64,000 nt of DNA from JBEIQE01 sp040376705 (GCA_040376705.1 JBEIQE010000001.1:62001-126000), one strand, 5' to 3'. Shown: positions 43,420 to 51,488, numbered from the stretch's first letter. Made by a program: numbers and translations. The notes: a model not told the origin generated them from the letters alone.

Positions 43420-44175
43420 CTATGCCACTTCCTCTACGGGAGTAAGGCAGCACATATAGCCCACGCCGCGCACGGTTTTGATCATCCGTGGTGTGCGTGG
43501 GCTATCGCCCAGCTTCTTGCGGATACGGCCGATCTGGATATCTATCGCGCGGTCGAAGGATTCGAAATTTCCATCACGGGTGAGGTCGAACAGATGATCG
43601 CGTGTTAAAACGCGGTTGGGCGACAGCACCAGAGCTTCAAGCAGCTTGAACTCACCAGTGGTGAGGTCGAGCGAGGTGCCATGCGCATCGAAAACCTGAT
43701 ACTGGTTACGGTCGAGGCACATACCCTCAAACATCAGCCGCACCGGGCCACTCTGCGCGTGCTTGTCTTCAATGGCAGCGGCAGCAGGTGTAGCCGAGGG
43801 GGCAGGGGCCGCACGGCGGCGCAGTACGGCTTTAATACGCGCGGCTAGCTCACGCAGCTCATAGGGTTTGGTCAGGTAATCATCCGCGCCCATTTCAAGG
43901 CCGACGATCTTCTCGGTGGTCTCTGACTTGCCGCTGGCAATGATAACGCCCGCATCACACGCATTCTTGATACGGCCTAATACACTAAAGCCATCTGCAT
44001 CCGGCAGGCCAAGGTCGAGGATCACCACATCCGGCTTCAGGTTCTGTAATGCTGTATCAACCGCAGCACTGCTTTGCGCGGTGTGCACGGTATAGCCCTC
44101 GTCTTCGAGGTAATGACCGACCACGGTGATAAGTGCCGTATCGTCATCGATATAGAGAACGGAGGCTTTAGTCAT
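43420..44175 (-). CDS. OmpR-family response regulator
   Basis: A 251-aa protein from ATG 44175 (GAGGA upstream; an earlier frame start lacks a site). The receiver (1-120) has acidic D10-D12, acceptor D54 (VVILDLGLPDADG) and K in LTKPYELRELAAR. A variable linker with APAPSATPAAAA follows, then an OmpR winged helix (LTTGEFKLLEALVLSPNRVL, IDIQIGRIRKKLGD, IKTVRGVGYM). It is divergent from the EcfG-like gene across 150 nt. No cognate kinase is adjacent. Confidence 0.93.
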   Translation of the reverse strand: MTKASVLYIDDDTALITVVGHYLEDEGYTVHTAQSSAAVDTALQNLKPDVVILDLGLPDADGFSVLGRIKNACDAGVIIASGKSETTEKIVGLEMGADDYLTKPYELRELAARIKAVLRRRAAPAPSATPAAAAIEDKHAQSGPVRLMFEGMCLDRNQYQVFDAHGTSLDLTTGEFKLLEALVLSPNRVLTRDHLFDLTRDGNFESFDRAIDIQIGRIRKKLGDSPRTPRMIKTVRGVGYMCCLTPVEEVA

Positions 44176-44325
44176 GAAATCCTCAAAAATGGTGCGCAAA
44201 CCTAGCCCAGTTACAAAACTGATACAAACTCTTTCCTGTCAGAAACATTCCGGAAGAATTACAGCAGCATAGCGGGCCTACATTGCGCTCCAGTAGTTGA
44301 TGTTAACGATTACCCGGAGGATGTT

Positions 44326-44826
44326 ATGTTTACACACGATCAGCTTATGCCCCAGCTCGAGGGTTTGCGCCGCTTCTCCATGAAGCTGACCAGCAACCGT
44401 CCAGACTCGGACGATCTGCTGCAGTCCACCGTTCTGCGTGCCATCGAGAAGCAGCATTTGTTTGAAGATGGTACCAACCTGTTCCACTGGACCAGCCGTA
44501 TCATGTTCAACATTTTTGTAAGCAACTACAAGCGCCGTACCCAGCGCGAGTGTCAGTTCGACCCCGAGGCGCTCATCGCGTCGCTTTCGGTCATGCCTGA
44601 CCAGGAAAGCCGTATGCACTTCAAGTCGGTATGTGGCGCGATTGAAAAGCTCTCGCCGCAGCACCGCGAGATCATCACCGTTATCTGCTGGGATGGACTC
44701 TCATATGAAGAGGCCGCACAGAAGCTCGGCATCGCTATTGGCACCGTGCGTTCGCGCCTTGCCCGTGCCCGTGAAAAGCTGATGGAGCGTCTGGGTGATG
44801 TGCCTGAAGGTACCACCATTCAGTAA
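44326..44826 (+). CDS. EcfG-like ECF sigma factor (general stress response)
   Basis: A 166-aa protein with RBS GGAGG. Sigma region 2 is LRRFSMKLTSNRPDSDDLLQ ... FHWTSRIMFNIFVSNYKRR and region 4 is LSPQHREIITVICWDGLSYE, then KLGIAIGTVRSRLARAREKL. The DSDDLLQSTVLRAIE pattern and length fit the EcfG/ECF15 class that controls the alphaproteobacterial general stress response under PhyR-NepR. No nepR or phyR lies beside it. Nearby stress genes carry the matching promoter, which supports the class. No GGAAC element is found before its own start. Confidence 0.85.
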   Translation: MFTHDQLMPQLEGLRRFSMKLTSNRPDSDDLLQSTVLRAIEKQHLFEDGTNLFHWTSRIMFNIFVSNYKRRTQRECQFDPEALIASLSVMPDQESRMHFKSVCGAIEKLSPQHREIITVICWDGLSYEEAAQKLGIAIGTVRSRLARAREKLMERLGDVPEGTTIQ

Positions 44827-44832
44827 ACACTG

Positions 44833-44867
44833 CCCGGAGCGGGGAACTATTCCTTCCGCTCCGGGTT
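44833..44867 (+). promoter_or_regulatory. EcfG-type promoter inside the sigma-gene terminator hairpin
   Basis: GGAAC (44843-44847), N16, GGTT (44864-44867), 41 nt before the PRC-barrel start. The whole element sits between and within the arms of a hairpin, CCCGGAGCGG (44833-44842) with CCGCTCCGGG (44856-44865) followed by TTCTTT, which probably terminates the sigma-factor transcript. Confidence 0.6.
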
Positions 44868-44907
44868 CTTTGCATGTTGATTTACCGTCTTGAAGGAGAC
44901 AGATAAA

Positions 44908-45732
44908 ATGAAGACCCAGCTTTTAGCCACCACGGCAATTGCCATTCTTATGGCACTGCCCGTTGCGGCCAACGCCGAAACCACCACGACCACCACCAAG
45001 GTCGAGCATTCAGCAACAGTTCCGGCTGCATCCCCCACAGTCGGTCAGCGCCTTGATAGCGGTATCGAAAGTACCCGCGAAGGTATCGCTGCTGCAGCCG
45101 AAAGTGTGCGTGATTTCATGACTCCGTCAGATGCAGCTGGTGGCCTTGCCACTGTCAGCATCAACAAGCGTAATACCGTAGCCGGTATCATCGGCGAGAA
45201 GGTATACAACGTGCGTAATGAGCAGGTTGCGACTATCGACGACGTACTGTTCAACGCCGACGGCACCGCTTCCAAGATCATTCTCGCCAACGGTGGCATC
45301 ATGGGTATGGGCGCCAAGCATGTAGCGGTAGATTTTGGTCTGCTCTACACCCGCGCTAATAACGATGACGTGATCGTACCGATTACCGAAGAAACCATCA
45401 AGCGTATGGCCCCTTTCTCGTATGAAGCGGCAGATGCCAAAGATGGCGCACAGACAATGGCCGCAGGCCAGGTCAGTGCCAAGGCGATGCTGGACGGCGA
45501 ACTGCTCAATGCCCGTGGCACTGAAGTTGGTTCGATCGACAACATCACCATCAGCGAAGGCCATGCCAGCCAAGTGATTGTAGCTTACAACACCACACTG
45601 GGCATGGGCGGCGAGAAGATGGCGATTGCCTACGACCAGCTGCAGAAGAGCGGCGACAATACCGAGGTAGACTTCAAGCTGCCGGGCACGTTGTCTTCGC
45701 GCTTTGAGACCTACGTCAAGGCTGCCAACTAA
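44908..45732 (+). CDS. Exported protein with two PRC-barrel domains
   Basis: A 274-aa protein from ATG 44908 (AAGGAGA upstream). Signal peptide 1-22 ends ANA-ETT. Two PRC-barrel modules follow: VAGIIGEKVYNVRNEQVATI (about 95-170) and MLDGELLNARGTEVGSIDNI (about 200-265). Each has a central beta-strand block and a conserved GMG. PRC-barrel proteins are common stress-induced periplasmic proteins in alphaproteobacteria with no defined activity. Probably co-transcribed with the CsbD gene. Confidence 0.88.
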   Translation: MKTQLLATTAIAILMALPVAANAETTTTTTKVEHSATVPAASPTVGQRLDSGIESTREGIAAAAESVRDFMTPSDAAGGLATVSINKRNTVAGIIGEKVYNVRNEQVATIDDVLFNADGTASKIILANGGIMGMGAKHVAVDFGLLYTRANNDDVIVPITEETIKRMAPFSYEAADAKDGAQTMAAGQVSAKAMLDGELLNARGTEVGSIDNITISEGHASQVIVAYNTTLGMGGEKMAIAYDQLQKSGDNTEVDFKLPGTLSSRFETYVKAAN

Positions 45733-45759
45733 TTTAACCCACCAACCAAGGAGAAGATC

Positions 45760-45975
45760 ATGAATAGCGATATCATTCAGGGTAAATGGGAACAGGTTAA
45801 GGGTGAAGTCATCAAGCAGTGGGGCAAGCTCACAGATGACACCATGACCGAGATTAACGGTAACCGCACCAAGCTTCTGGGCAAGATCCAGGAGACCTAC
45901 GGTGTGGCTCAGGATGAAGCCGAACGTCAGGTTTCTGAATGGGAAAAGGCACGTGACAAGAGCAAAGCTGCCTAA
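45760..45975 (+). CDS. CsbD family stress protein
   Basis: A 71-aa protein with AAGGAG before the ATG. IIQGKWEQVKGEVIKQWGKL is the canonical CsbD repeat, followed by GKIQETYGVAQDEAERQVSEWEK. CsbD proteins are small and highly induced in stationary phase or general stress, with unknown action. It lies 27 nt after the PRC-barrel gene and before a strong terminator. Three diverged relatives occur downstream in the island. Confidence 0.92.
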   Translation: MNSDIIQGKWEQVKGEVIKQWGKLTDDTMTEINGNRTKLLGKIQETYGVAQDEAERQVSEWEKARDKSKAA

Positions 45976-45995
45976 AAACAGCCTGCTTATGTGAG

Positions 45996-46033
45996 GAAAG
46001 GGTGCAACTTGCGGGTTGCGCCCTTTCTTTTTT
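45996..46033 (+). terminator. Terminator of the PRC-CsbD unit
   Basis: A 13-bp stem GAAAGGGTGCAAC / GTTGCGCCCTTTC with one wobble pair, 6-nt loop and a run of T. Confidence 0.9.
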
Positions 46034-46051
46034 ATCCGTGTTTTATTTTAT

Positions 46052-46076
46052 GGAACGTTTATACGCGCCGGTTGTT
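46052..46076 (+). promoter_or_regulatory. EcfG-type promoter of the OmpA-like gene
   Basis: GGAAC-N16-TGTT, ending 50 nt before the start codon; three of four -10 bases match CGTT. Confidence 0.6.
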
Positions 46077-46126
46077 CTTCCTGCGGCGGCAATCATCGCC
46101 CTAACCAGAATATCGAGGAGCTTAAT

Positions 46127-46744
46127 ATGCACAAGTTTACTGCTACTGCCTTTGTCATGCTGACCGCGCTGACATTTGCCCATCCTGTTCATGCCGATAC
46201 GGCACTGAGCAACAATGCAATTGTTACCGACTCATCGGGTAAGCCGGTTCATGGTCTGGCCAGTGGTACGTGCGTACGCACTAGCTGGGAAAAGGGCGAG
46301 AACGTCTGTGCACCTGCACAGCAGACCCGCACAGTAACCCAGACCGTACTGACCGATGACGAGCGCGTTGTTTACTTCGCGTTCAACAGTGCCGAGCTGA
46401 CGCCAGCTGCGCAGAACAACCTGAACGCAGTGGCCCAGCGCCTTGCCAAGGCTGACGACGTCGCCAGTGCCGAAATCGTTGGCTTTGCCGACCGTATTGG
46501 CAGCAACGACTATAACGACAAGCTTTCGGCCCGTCGTGCGGCAGCTGTAAAGGACTATCTGGTCCGTAACGGCTACCTTAATGTTAACGTAACGCAGGTA
46601 CGTGCCATGGGCGAAAACCGCCCCACCACCAGCTGCCCGACAGATGCTGCGCGTAACAGCCAGATCGCCTGTCTCAGCCCTGACCGTCGCGTTGAAATTG
46701 AGCTGACCTATGTTGACCGTATGCGTCTGACCTCAACCCGCTAA
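46127..46744 (+). CDS. OmpA-family peptidoglycan-binding protein
   Basis: A 205-aa protein from ATG 46127 (GAGGAG upstream). Signal peptide 1-22 ends VHA-DTA. After a short Cys-containing segment comes an OmpA C-like domain: YFAFNSAELTPAAQNNLNAV, ADRIGSNDYNDKLSARRAAA, and NSQIACLSPDRRVEIEL. The D and R that grip diaminopimelate (ADRIGSNDYNxxLSxxRA) are present. It has no beta-barrel and is probably periplasmic, binding the cell wall under stress. The gene has its own EcfG-type promoter and terminator. Confidence 0.92.
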   Translation: MHKFTATAFVMLTALTFAHPVHADTALSNNAIVTDSSGKPVHGLASGTCVRTSWEKGENVCAPAQQTRTVTQTVLTDDERVVYFAFNSAELTPAAQNNLNAVAQRLAKADDVASAEIVGFADRIGSNDYNDKLSARRAAAVKDYLVRNGYLNVNVTQVRAMGENRPTTSCPTDAARNSQIACLSPDRRVEIELTYVDRMRLTSTR

Positions 46745-46768
46745 TACCGGACAGGTTTTTATAAAGAG

Positions 46769-46796
46769 CGGGCGGCCTGCGGGTCGCCCGTTTTTT
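46769..46796 (+). terminator. Terminator of the OmpA-like gene
   Basis: CGGGCGGCC pairs with GGTCGCCCG (one wobble) and is followed by six T. Confidence 0.9.
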
Positions 46797-46823
46797 CATA
46801 CCGTTTTTTATGCCCATTTTAGA

Positions 46824-46848
46824 GGAACACTGGCCAACAGCAGGTGTT
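46824..46848 (+). promoter_or_regulatory. EcfG-type promoter of the first KFNQP peptide gene
   Basis: GGAAC-N16-TGTT, ending 53 nt before ATG 46902; the same spacing and -10 as the OmpA-like promoter. Confidence 0.6.
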
Positions 46849-46901
46849 GGTAAAGCAAGAAGCATAGCTTCTCTGATCTAACTTAAACAAGGATGACGAT
46901 C

Positions 46902-47099
46902 ATGACCAAGTTCAATCAGCCTCAGGCTTTGCAGGATATCAATTCGCCCGACCGTGTTGCCCGGAATCCGGACAACAAGAAGAAGGGTGAAGCGATGATT
47001 GATGTCGAAGAGCAGGGCGCCCGCAGTCCACAGGCCAAGGATAAGGCACCTTTGCATGATTTTCAGCAGGAGCCACGCAAGGTTTCCGGTGACCGTTAA
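46902..47099 (+). CDS. Small hydrophilic stress peptide (KFNQP family, copy 1)
   Basis: A 65-aa protein. ATG 46902 is chosen over ATG 46893 because the paralog 0.4 kb downstream begins at the equivalent base with the same preceding ACGATC. MTKFNQPQALQDINSPDRVA is followed by a Lys/Glu/Gln-rich, Cys-free and probably disordered chain. It resembles hydrophilin-like stress peptides in composition only. The monocistronic unit has its own EcfG-type promoter and hairpin. Confidence 0.7.
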   Translation: MTKFNQPQALQDINSPDRVARNPDNKKKGEAMIDVEEQGARSPQAKDKAPLHDFQQEPRKVSGDR

Positions 47100-47151
47100 A
47101 CCAGATTTTTCTGCCCTCCGGGCTGAATGATCCGGACTAACTCCCGGGATA

Positions 47152-47180
47152 GAGGGCCGCCTTCGCAAGAGGCGGCCCTC
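47152..47180 (+). terminator. Strong hairpin after KFNQP peptide copy 1
   Basis: An 11-bp perfect stem GAGGGCCGCCT / AGGCGGCCCTC with loop TCGCAAG. The T-run is weak (ACTCTTTA), so it may stabilise the message as well as terminate. Confidence 0.75.
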
Positions 47181-47211
47181 ACTCTTTACAGCCATTTTAC
47201 GGGCAAAGGGG

Positions 47212-47236
47212 GGAACATGTACCAGCCCCTCGTATT
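47212..47236 (+). promoter_or_regulatory. EcfG-type promoter of KFNQP peptide copy 2
   Basis: GGAAC-N16-TATT, ending 54 nt before ATG 47291. The -10 is weaker, but position and spacing equal those of copy 1. Confidence 0.45.
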
Positions 47237-47290
47237 GGTAAGGCACAAGGCCAGGAGCCTTTCCGATTTTAACATTGAGAGGAAACGATC

Positions 47291-47467
47291 ATGAACAAGT
47301 TCAATCAGCCTGACAACAAGAATAAGCCTGCCACCACTGGCAAGCCTGAGTCAGCCAACCCGCAGCAGGGTAATAACAAGCCCAAGGGCGAAGGTAAGGT
47401 TGAAGTCGGCGATCCTGATGCACAGGATGAGCAGACCAAGGCACAGGGCAGCCGTAAAGCCTCATAA
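47291..47467 (+). CDS. Small hydrophilic stress peptide (KFNQP family, copy 2)
   Basis: A 58-aa protein with GAGGAAACGATC before the ATG. It begins MNKFNQPDNKNKPATTGKPE and continues rich in Lys, Asn, Gln, Gly and Pro, with no hydrophobic core and no Cys. N-terminus, composition and flanking signals match copy 1, so this is a tandem duplicated gene. Probably disordered. Function unknown. Confidence 0.65.
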   Translation: MNKFNQPDNKNKPATTGKPESANPQQGNNKPKGEGKVEVGDPDAQDEQTKAQGSRKAS

Positions 47468-47489
47468 GCTTTACTCACGCTAATGAATA

Positions 47490-47525
47490 GGGGCCACCTT
47501 CGCCAAGATGGTGGCCCTTGTTTTA
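47490..47525. terminator. Hairpin between KFNQP copy 2 and the hybrid kinase
   Basis: GGGCCACC pairs with GGTGGCCC around an 11-nt loop containing TTCGCCAAGA, followed by TTGTTTT. It serves the plus-strand peptide gene and may also end the convergent kinase transcript. Confidence 0.75.
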
Positions 47526-49754
47526 TGAAGCAAGGTTACTGTGCCTGAGGTTCATATGGCGGGCCAGCATATCGCGCAGATCATCGCCAAAAATGGGTTT
47601 GGTCAGGTAGTCATCCATGCCGCTGGCAATTACGCGGTCTTTATCGTGCATCATGGCATGTGCTGTCATACAGATTATAGGCGTGCGGGGCAGGCCGCGG
47701 GCCTCCTCGATCTCGCGAATAGCTTTGGTTGCGGTAAAGCCATCCATAACCGGCATCTGCACGTCCATAAGAATGGCATCGTAATGGCCGGCCTCAAACT
47801 TATCGACTGCTTCCTTGCCATTTATGGCTACATCATAGGCCAGGCCCATCTCTTCAAAGATGAACGAGATAACCGCGATATTGCCATTATAGTCTTCGGC
47901 CAGCAGCACCTTCTTCTCATGCAGGGCCACAATGCGCGGGCGGGCTTGCGGCTCGGCGGTATCGGCCTCTTCAAGCGTGGCAGTTATCCCGCGGTGCGGC
48001 ACCAGCAGGGTAAAGATGGAGCCACGGCCCAATACGCTATCAACATGAATATGCCCGCCCATAAGCGTGGCGAGGTTTTGCGAAATGGTGAGGCCAAGGC
48101 CAGTACCGCCAAACTTTTTGGTGATAAAGGCATCGCCCTGTTTGAATTGCTCGAAGATCTTTTCTTTCACACCATCGGCAATACCAATACCTGTATCAGT
48201 CACTGTAACGGAGAGGAATGGCGCGCCATCAAGGTCGATCAGCTTGGGCGTAACCGTAACCGAGCCTATTTCAGTAAACTTGATGGCATTACCTACCAGA
48301 TTGAGTAGCACTTGGCGCAGGCGCGGGCCGTCATAATACCCCACCACGCGGCTGAATGAGCGGTAATCAAGGTTATAGGTAATACCCTTCTCCTTGGCGG
48401 TGAGGGTGGTAATTTCATAAACCTCGCGCAGGATATGGCCGAGGTTGACCTCGCGCAGGTCAAGCTCCACCTGGCCGCTTTCAATACGCGAGAAATCGAG
48501 AATATCGGTTACCAGTTCGCGCAGTGTGATTGAGCTGGTATGCAACACATGCACCAGCTGCTTTTGCTTGTCGCTCAGGTTACCGGTGTTCTTCTGTAAA
48601 ATTTCTGCCACGCCGTTAATGGCCGTAAGTGGCGTACGGATTTCGTGGCTCATATGCGCCAGAAACGCGCTCTTCGCAGCGCTGGCGCGCTCGGCTTCTT
48701 CCTTTTCAGCTGCCACCTTCTCCTGATAGAGGCGCAGGTAAGTAACATCCGCCGTGGCGCCTACCAGCCGCTCGACTTTGCCATTGGCGTCAACAATGCA
48801 GCGGCCACGCGAGTTCACCCAGATCCAGCGTCCATCGCTATGGCTCAGGCGATACATATCGGTATACTCAGGTGTTTCATTGCGGCAGCCAGCCTCGATG
48901 TTCTTGAGCACATGCTCTTTATCATCCGGGTGCACCAGCTGCATAAACTCTTCTAGCGGAATGCCGGTTGTAATAGGGGCGCGGCCTAAAAGATCAAAGA
49001 GCTGGCGCGAGTAGAACAGCTGGTTCTTCTCGATATCCATATCAAAGATACTGTCGTTACTGCCGCGCATGGCCATCTGGAAGCGCTGGCGCGCATCTTC
49101 AAGCCGCTTCTCGGCCTGTTGGCGCTTGCCCTGCACATAAAACAGGAAAGTGTTGAACACCAGCAGCAGGAGAATAGCTGCCGTACCGCCAAAAATAAGT
49201 GAAGTGAAATACTGCTGGCGCTTGTCGCTGGTCTCCTGCGTGCGCCGGATCATGATGTTCTGCTCATGGCTGATAAAGTCGCGAATAGCGGCAGTCAGGT
49301 CAGTGCGGGTTTTCTCTAGTGCGTCGTAGCCTTCCATAAAGCGGGGCAGACTAAAGCTTCGGCCCTGCAGGTCGGCAAGGCGTGTGTCGAGCTGGTCGAT
49401 ATAGGTTACGAAAAGGGCGCGAATGGCGGCCAGCTGTGCACTCTGGTCGGCATTATCAACAGTGCTTTTTTCGATATTCTCGATCTGCAGCAGGGCTTCT
49501 TCGCGTGCGGCTTTATAGGCATTCAGAAAACTTTCATCGCCGGTGAGCAGGTAGCTGCGTTCCTCCAGCAGCATGCGATTAGGCAGGGAGCTGAGCTTTT
49601 GCGTAGCGATAATTACATTATAGCTATGCATAACCCATGAGTTGCTCTCGGCGACATTGCTGCGGCCGCTGACAAAGATCTGCACAAAAACACCTGCAGA
49701 AATGAGCAGGATGAATGAGAATAAAAGGAGGTCGCGCAGATTTCTATGGTTCAT
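47523..49754 (-). CDS. Hybrid sensor histidine kinase (CHASE3-like, PAS, HisKA, HATPase, REC)
   Basis: A 743-aa protein from ATG 49754 (AAGGG upstream; a TTG 18 nt earlier is less likely). Two membrane helices (about 7-25 and 180-200) flank a helical CHASE3-like periplasmic domain. Then come a PAS/PAC (about 215-335), an H-box with HMSHEIRTPLTAINGVAEIL, an ATPase with NAIKFTE, DTGIGI and GTGLGLTIS, and a receiver with ILMDVQMPVMDG. Phosphotransfer His, ATP site and receiver Asp are intact. No partner regulator is adjacent. It lies in the stress island, convergent with the KFNQP genes. Confidence 0.93.
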   Translation of the reverse strand: MNHRNLRDLLLFSFILLISAGVFVQIFVSGRSNVAESNSWVMHSYNVIIATQKLSSLPNRMLLEERSYLLTGDESFLNAYKAAREEALLQIENIEKSTVDNADQSAQLAAIRALFVTYIDQLDTRLADLQGRSFSLPRFMEGYDALEKTRTDLTAAIRDFISHEQNIMIRRTQETSDKRQQYFTSLIFGGTAAILLLLVFNTFLFYVQGKRQQAEKRLEDARQRFQMAMRGSNDSIFDMDIEKNQLFYSRQLFDLLGRAPITTGIPLEEFMQLVHPDDKEHVLKNIEAGCRNETPEYTDMYRLSHSDGRWIWVNSRGRCIVDANGKVERLVGATADVTYLRLYQEKVAAEKEEAERASAAKSAFLAHMSHEIRTPLTAINGVAEILQKNTGNLSDKQKQLVHVLHTSSITLRELVTDILDFSRIESGQVELDLREVNLGHILREVYEITTLTAKEKGITYNLDYRSFSRVVGYYDGPRLRQVLLNLVGNAIKFTEIGSVTVTPKLIDLDGAPFLSVTVTDTGIGIADGVKEKIFEQFKQGDAFITKKFGGTGLGLTISQNLATLMGGHIHVDSVLGRGSIFTLLVPHRGITATLEEADTAEPQARPRIVALHEKKVLLAEDYNGNIAVISFIFEEMGLAYDVAINGKEAVDKFEAGHYDAILMDVQMPVMDGFTATKAIREIEEARGLPRTPIICMTAHAMMHDKDRVIASGMDDYLTKPIFGDDLRDMLARHMNLRHSNLAS

Positions 49755-49832
49755 CACTTGCCCTTGTCGCAATACTGAGGGGCAGGTTAGCCGCTAACAT
49801 CTCTGGCAGCAATGGTGGTGAAGTCTGTTATT

Positions 49833-50015
49833 TTAAAGCGGATTCGGCGGCTTCCTGCCGGTAATCACATGCGCCAGCGCGGTGATGATGAACAGCACAA
49901 TGAAGATCAGGAAGATCAGCTGTGCCATCTCCATGGATATGGAAGCAATACCCGAGAAGCCTAAAGCGGCAGCTACAAGTGCAAGTACAAGAAAGGTCAG
50001 GGCCCAGCTCAGCAT
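49833..50015 (-). CDS. DUF1328 family small membrane protein (YtjA-like)
   Basis: A 60-aa protein with two hydrophobic helices. MLSWALTFLVLALVAAALGF, SGIASISMEMAQLIF and VLFIITALAHVITGRK match the DUF1328/YtjA family of small stress-associated membrane proteins. The GGAGGA ribosome site is good. Its function is unknown. A weak EcfG-like element lies upstream. Confidence 0.9.
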   Translation of the reverse strand: MLSWALTFLVLALVAAALGFSGIASISMEMAQLIFLIFIVLFIITALAHVITGRKPPNPL

Positions 50016-50039
50016 AATTTTTCCTCCATCTGCTGGGCT

Positions 50040-50065
50040 AATACATAAGGCGGGGGCTGAGTTCC
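50040..50065 (-). promoter_or_regulatory. Weak EcfG-like promoter of the DUF1328 gene
   Basis: On the minus strand GGAAC (50065-50061) is followed after 17 nt by TATT. The -35 is perfect and the -10 weak; it lies about 25 nt before the start codon. Confidence 0.35.
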
Positions 50066-50129
50066 GGCCCTTCTACAATAATTAGAAGGTGCATTTATAA
50101 AATAATTATCTGAAAGGCGGTTCTATTGA

Positions 50130-50154
50130 TGAACTTTTTCCGGCGCCAATCGTT
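50130..50154 (+). promoter_or_regulatory. EcfG-type promoter of the entericidin gene
   Basis: TGAAC-N16-CGTT, ending 36 nt before ATG 50191. The -10 is a perfect match and the -35 has one mismatch. Confidence 0.5.
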
Positions 50155-50190
50155 AGCACTACATCAATACCATTCTTTCAGGAGCAAAAC

Positions 50191-50346
50191 ATGGTGACCA
50201 CAAAGTTCATGAATACATTCTTCCTCGCCTGTCTGGCTTTAGGCGCAACCAGCGTTCTGACCGGCTGCAACACTTTTGAGGGCGCAGGGCAGGATATCCA
50301 GAATGGTGGCGAAGCGATTGAAGATGCCGCTCAAAACAACAAGTAA
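50191..50346 (+). CDS. Entericidin A/B family lipoprotein
   Basis: A 51-aa protein with AGGAG before the ATG. It has a lipoprotein signal peptide with lipobox LTGC, then the entericidin signature NTFEGAGQDIQNGGEAIEDAA. Entericidins are tiny outer-membrane-directed lipoproteins induced in stationary phase; EcnB of E. coli promotes lysis and EcnA counters it. Only one such gene is seen here. Confidence 0.88.
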   Translation: MVTTKFMNTFFLACLALGATSVLTGCNTFEGAGQDIQNGGEAIEDAAQNNK

Positions 50347-50360
50347 CGGAAGGTGCAGCT

Positions 50361-50432
50361 ATGCGCAGTGTTATTCTTTTCCTGATTGGCGTGCCAATTC
50401 CCGTCATCATTATCTATAACCTGTTCTTCTAG
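50361..50432 (+). CDS. Putative 23-aa membrane microprotein
   Basis: MRSVILFLIGVPIPVIIIYN plus LFF is a single hydrophobic helix broken by a central Pro pair. An AAGG motif lies 8 nt before the ATG and the gene starts 14 nt after the entericidin stop, so it would be co-transcribed. Similar tiny VPIP proteins seem familiar to me from other proteobacteria, but I cannot name a family. Coding status is inferred. Confidence 0.5.
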   Translation: MRSVILFLIGVPIPVIIIYNLFF

Positions 50433-50489
50433 GCTGGTGCCCGAAGGCAGGGCCGCATATAACTATCCTCTCTGCTTTCGGGATACCCT

Positions 50490-51488
50490 ATGAAAACGCT
50501 TCAATTATTATTGCCCATTTTCCTGCTTTCTGGCACTGCCATGGCAGCAGATGATATGACCCGCCACGAGCCGGATACAAACAGCGGTATTACTTTTGCG
50601 CTGGAAAACGATCTGTTTAACGGGCGTGACGATGGCTATACCAATGGCGTTCGCGCGGCCTACATGTCGCCCGAAGATGAAATGCCGTACTGGCTTTCGA
50701 GCACGGTTAACAACATTCCCTTCTTTGCGCGCGATGGCCACAAGCGCTGGCACCTTGAGGTCGGACAAAGTATGTTCGCACCCGAGGACCTCACCATCAG
50801 CACGCTTCAGGCCAACGACCGGCCCTATGCCGGCTGGCTTTATGGCAGCGTGGGTGTGATCTCGGATACAGGCTCGCGCCTCGATAACCTGCAGCTTACC
50901 CTTGGTATGGTTGGCCCTGCCTCTGGCGCGGCTGAAGCTCAGCGCGTTGTGCACAAGATTGTCGGTGCGCCCATTCCGCAAGGCTGGGGTCATCAGCTGA
51001 ATAACGAGCCCGGCGTTATGCTTACCTATGAGCGCAAATGGCGTAATATGTATGAGCTTACACCGTTCGGTATGGGTGTTGATATTACCCCCAGTATGGG
51101 CGGTAGTGTGGGTAATGTTTATACCCACGCCTCAGTAGGTGCGATTGCCCGTATTGGATATGATTTACCGTCCGACTACGGACCGCCGGTTATCAGGCCC
51201 AATCTACCGGGCTCAGACTTCTTCAAGCCCAGTGGTAATGTTAGTTGGTATTTCTTTGCCGGTGTAGAGGGCAGAGCGGTTGGCCATAACATCTTCCTTG
51301 ATGGTAATTCATTTACCGAGAGCCATAGCGTCGATAAAAACCTGTTTGTCGGGGGCGCGCAGGCTGGCGTGGCCATAACCTATAAGAGTACGCGCCTTGC
51401 TTATACGCAGATCTTCCGTACCCGCGAGTTTGAGGGGCAGCCGCGTAACGACCAGTTCGGTGCGCTCACACTATCGGTGCGCTACTAA
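50490..51488 (+). CDS. lpxR: LpxR-family outer-membrane lipid A deacylase
   Basis: A 332-aa protein with signal peptide (1-19, ending AMA-ADD) and a beta-barrel with alternating strands ending in an aromatic-terminated ALTLSVRY. LpxR motifs are ITFALENDLFNGRDDGYTNG (the N-D pair of the active site), RPYAGWLYGSVG and PQGWGHQLNNEPG (the catalytic His). LpxR removes the 3'-acyloxyacyl chains of lipid A in a Ca2+-dependent way. No EcfG element is visible, but the gene sits within the stress island. Confidence 0.9.
   Translation: MKTLQLLLPIFLLSGTAMAADDMTRHEPDTNSGITFALENDLFNGRDDGYTNGVRAAYMSPEDEMPYWLSSTVNNIPFFARDGHKRWHLEVGQSMFAPEDLTISTLQANDRPYAGWLYGSVGVISDTGSRLDNLQLTLGMVGPASGAAEAQRVVHKIVGAPIPQGWGHQLNNEPGVMLTYERKWRNMYELTPFGMGVDITPSMGGSVGNVYTHASVGAIARIGYDLPSDYGPPVIRPNLPGSDFFKPSGNVSWYFFAGVEGRAVGHNIFLDGNSFTESHSVDKNLFVGGAQAGVAITYKSTRLAYTQIFRTREFEGQPRNDQFGALTLSVRY

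Noticed and set aside
44176..44325. Autoregulatory EcfG promoter before the sigma gene
   Set aside because: Only GGAAG with no GTT at the right spacing is present in the divergent spacer.
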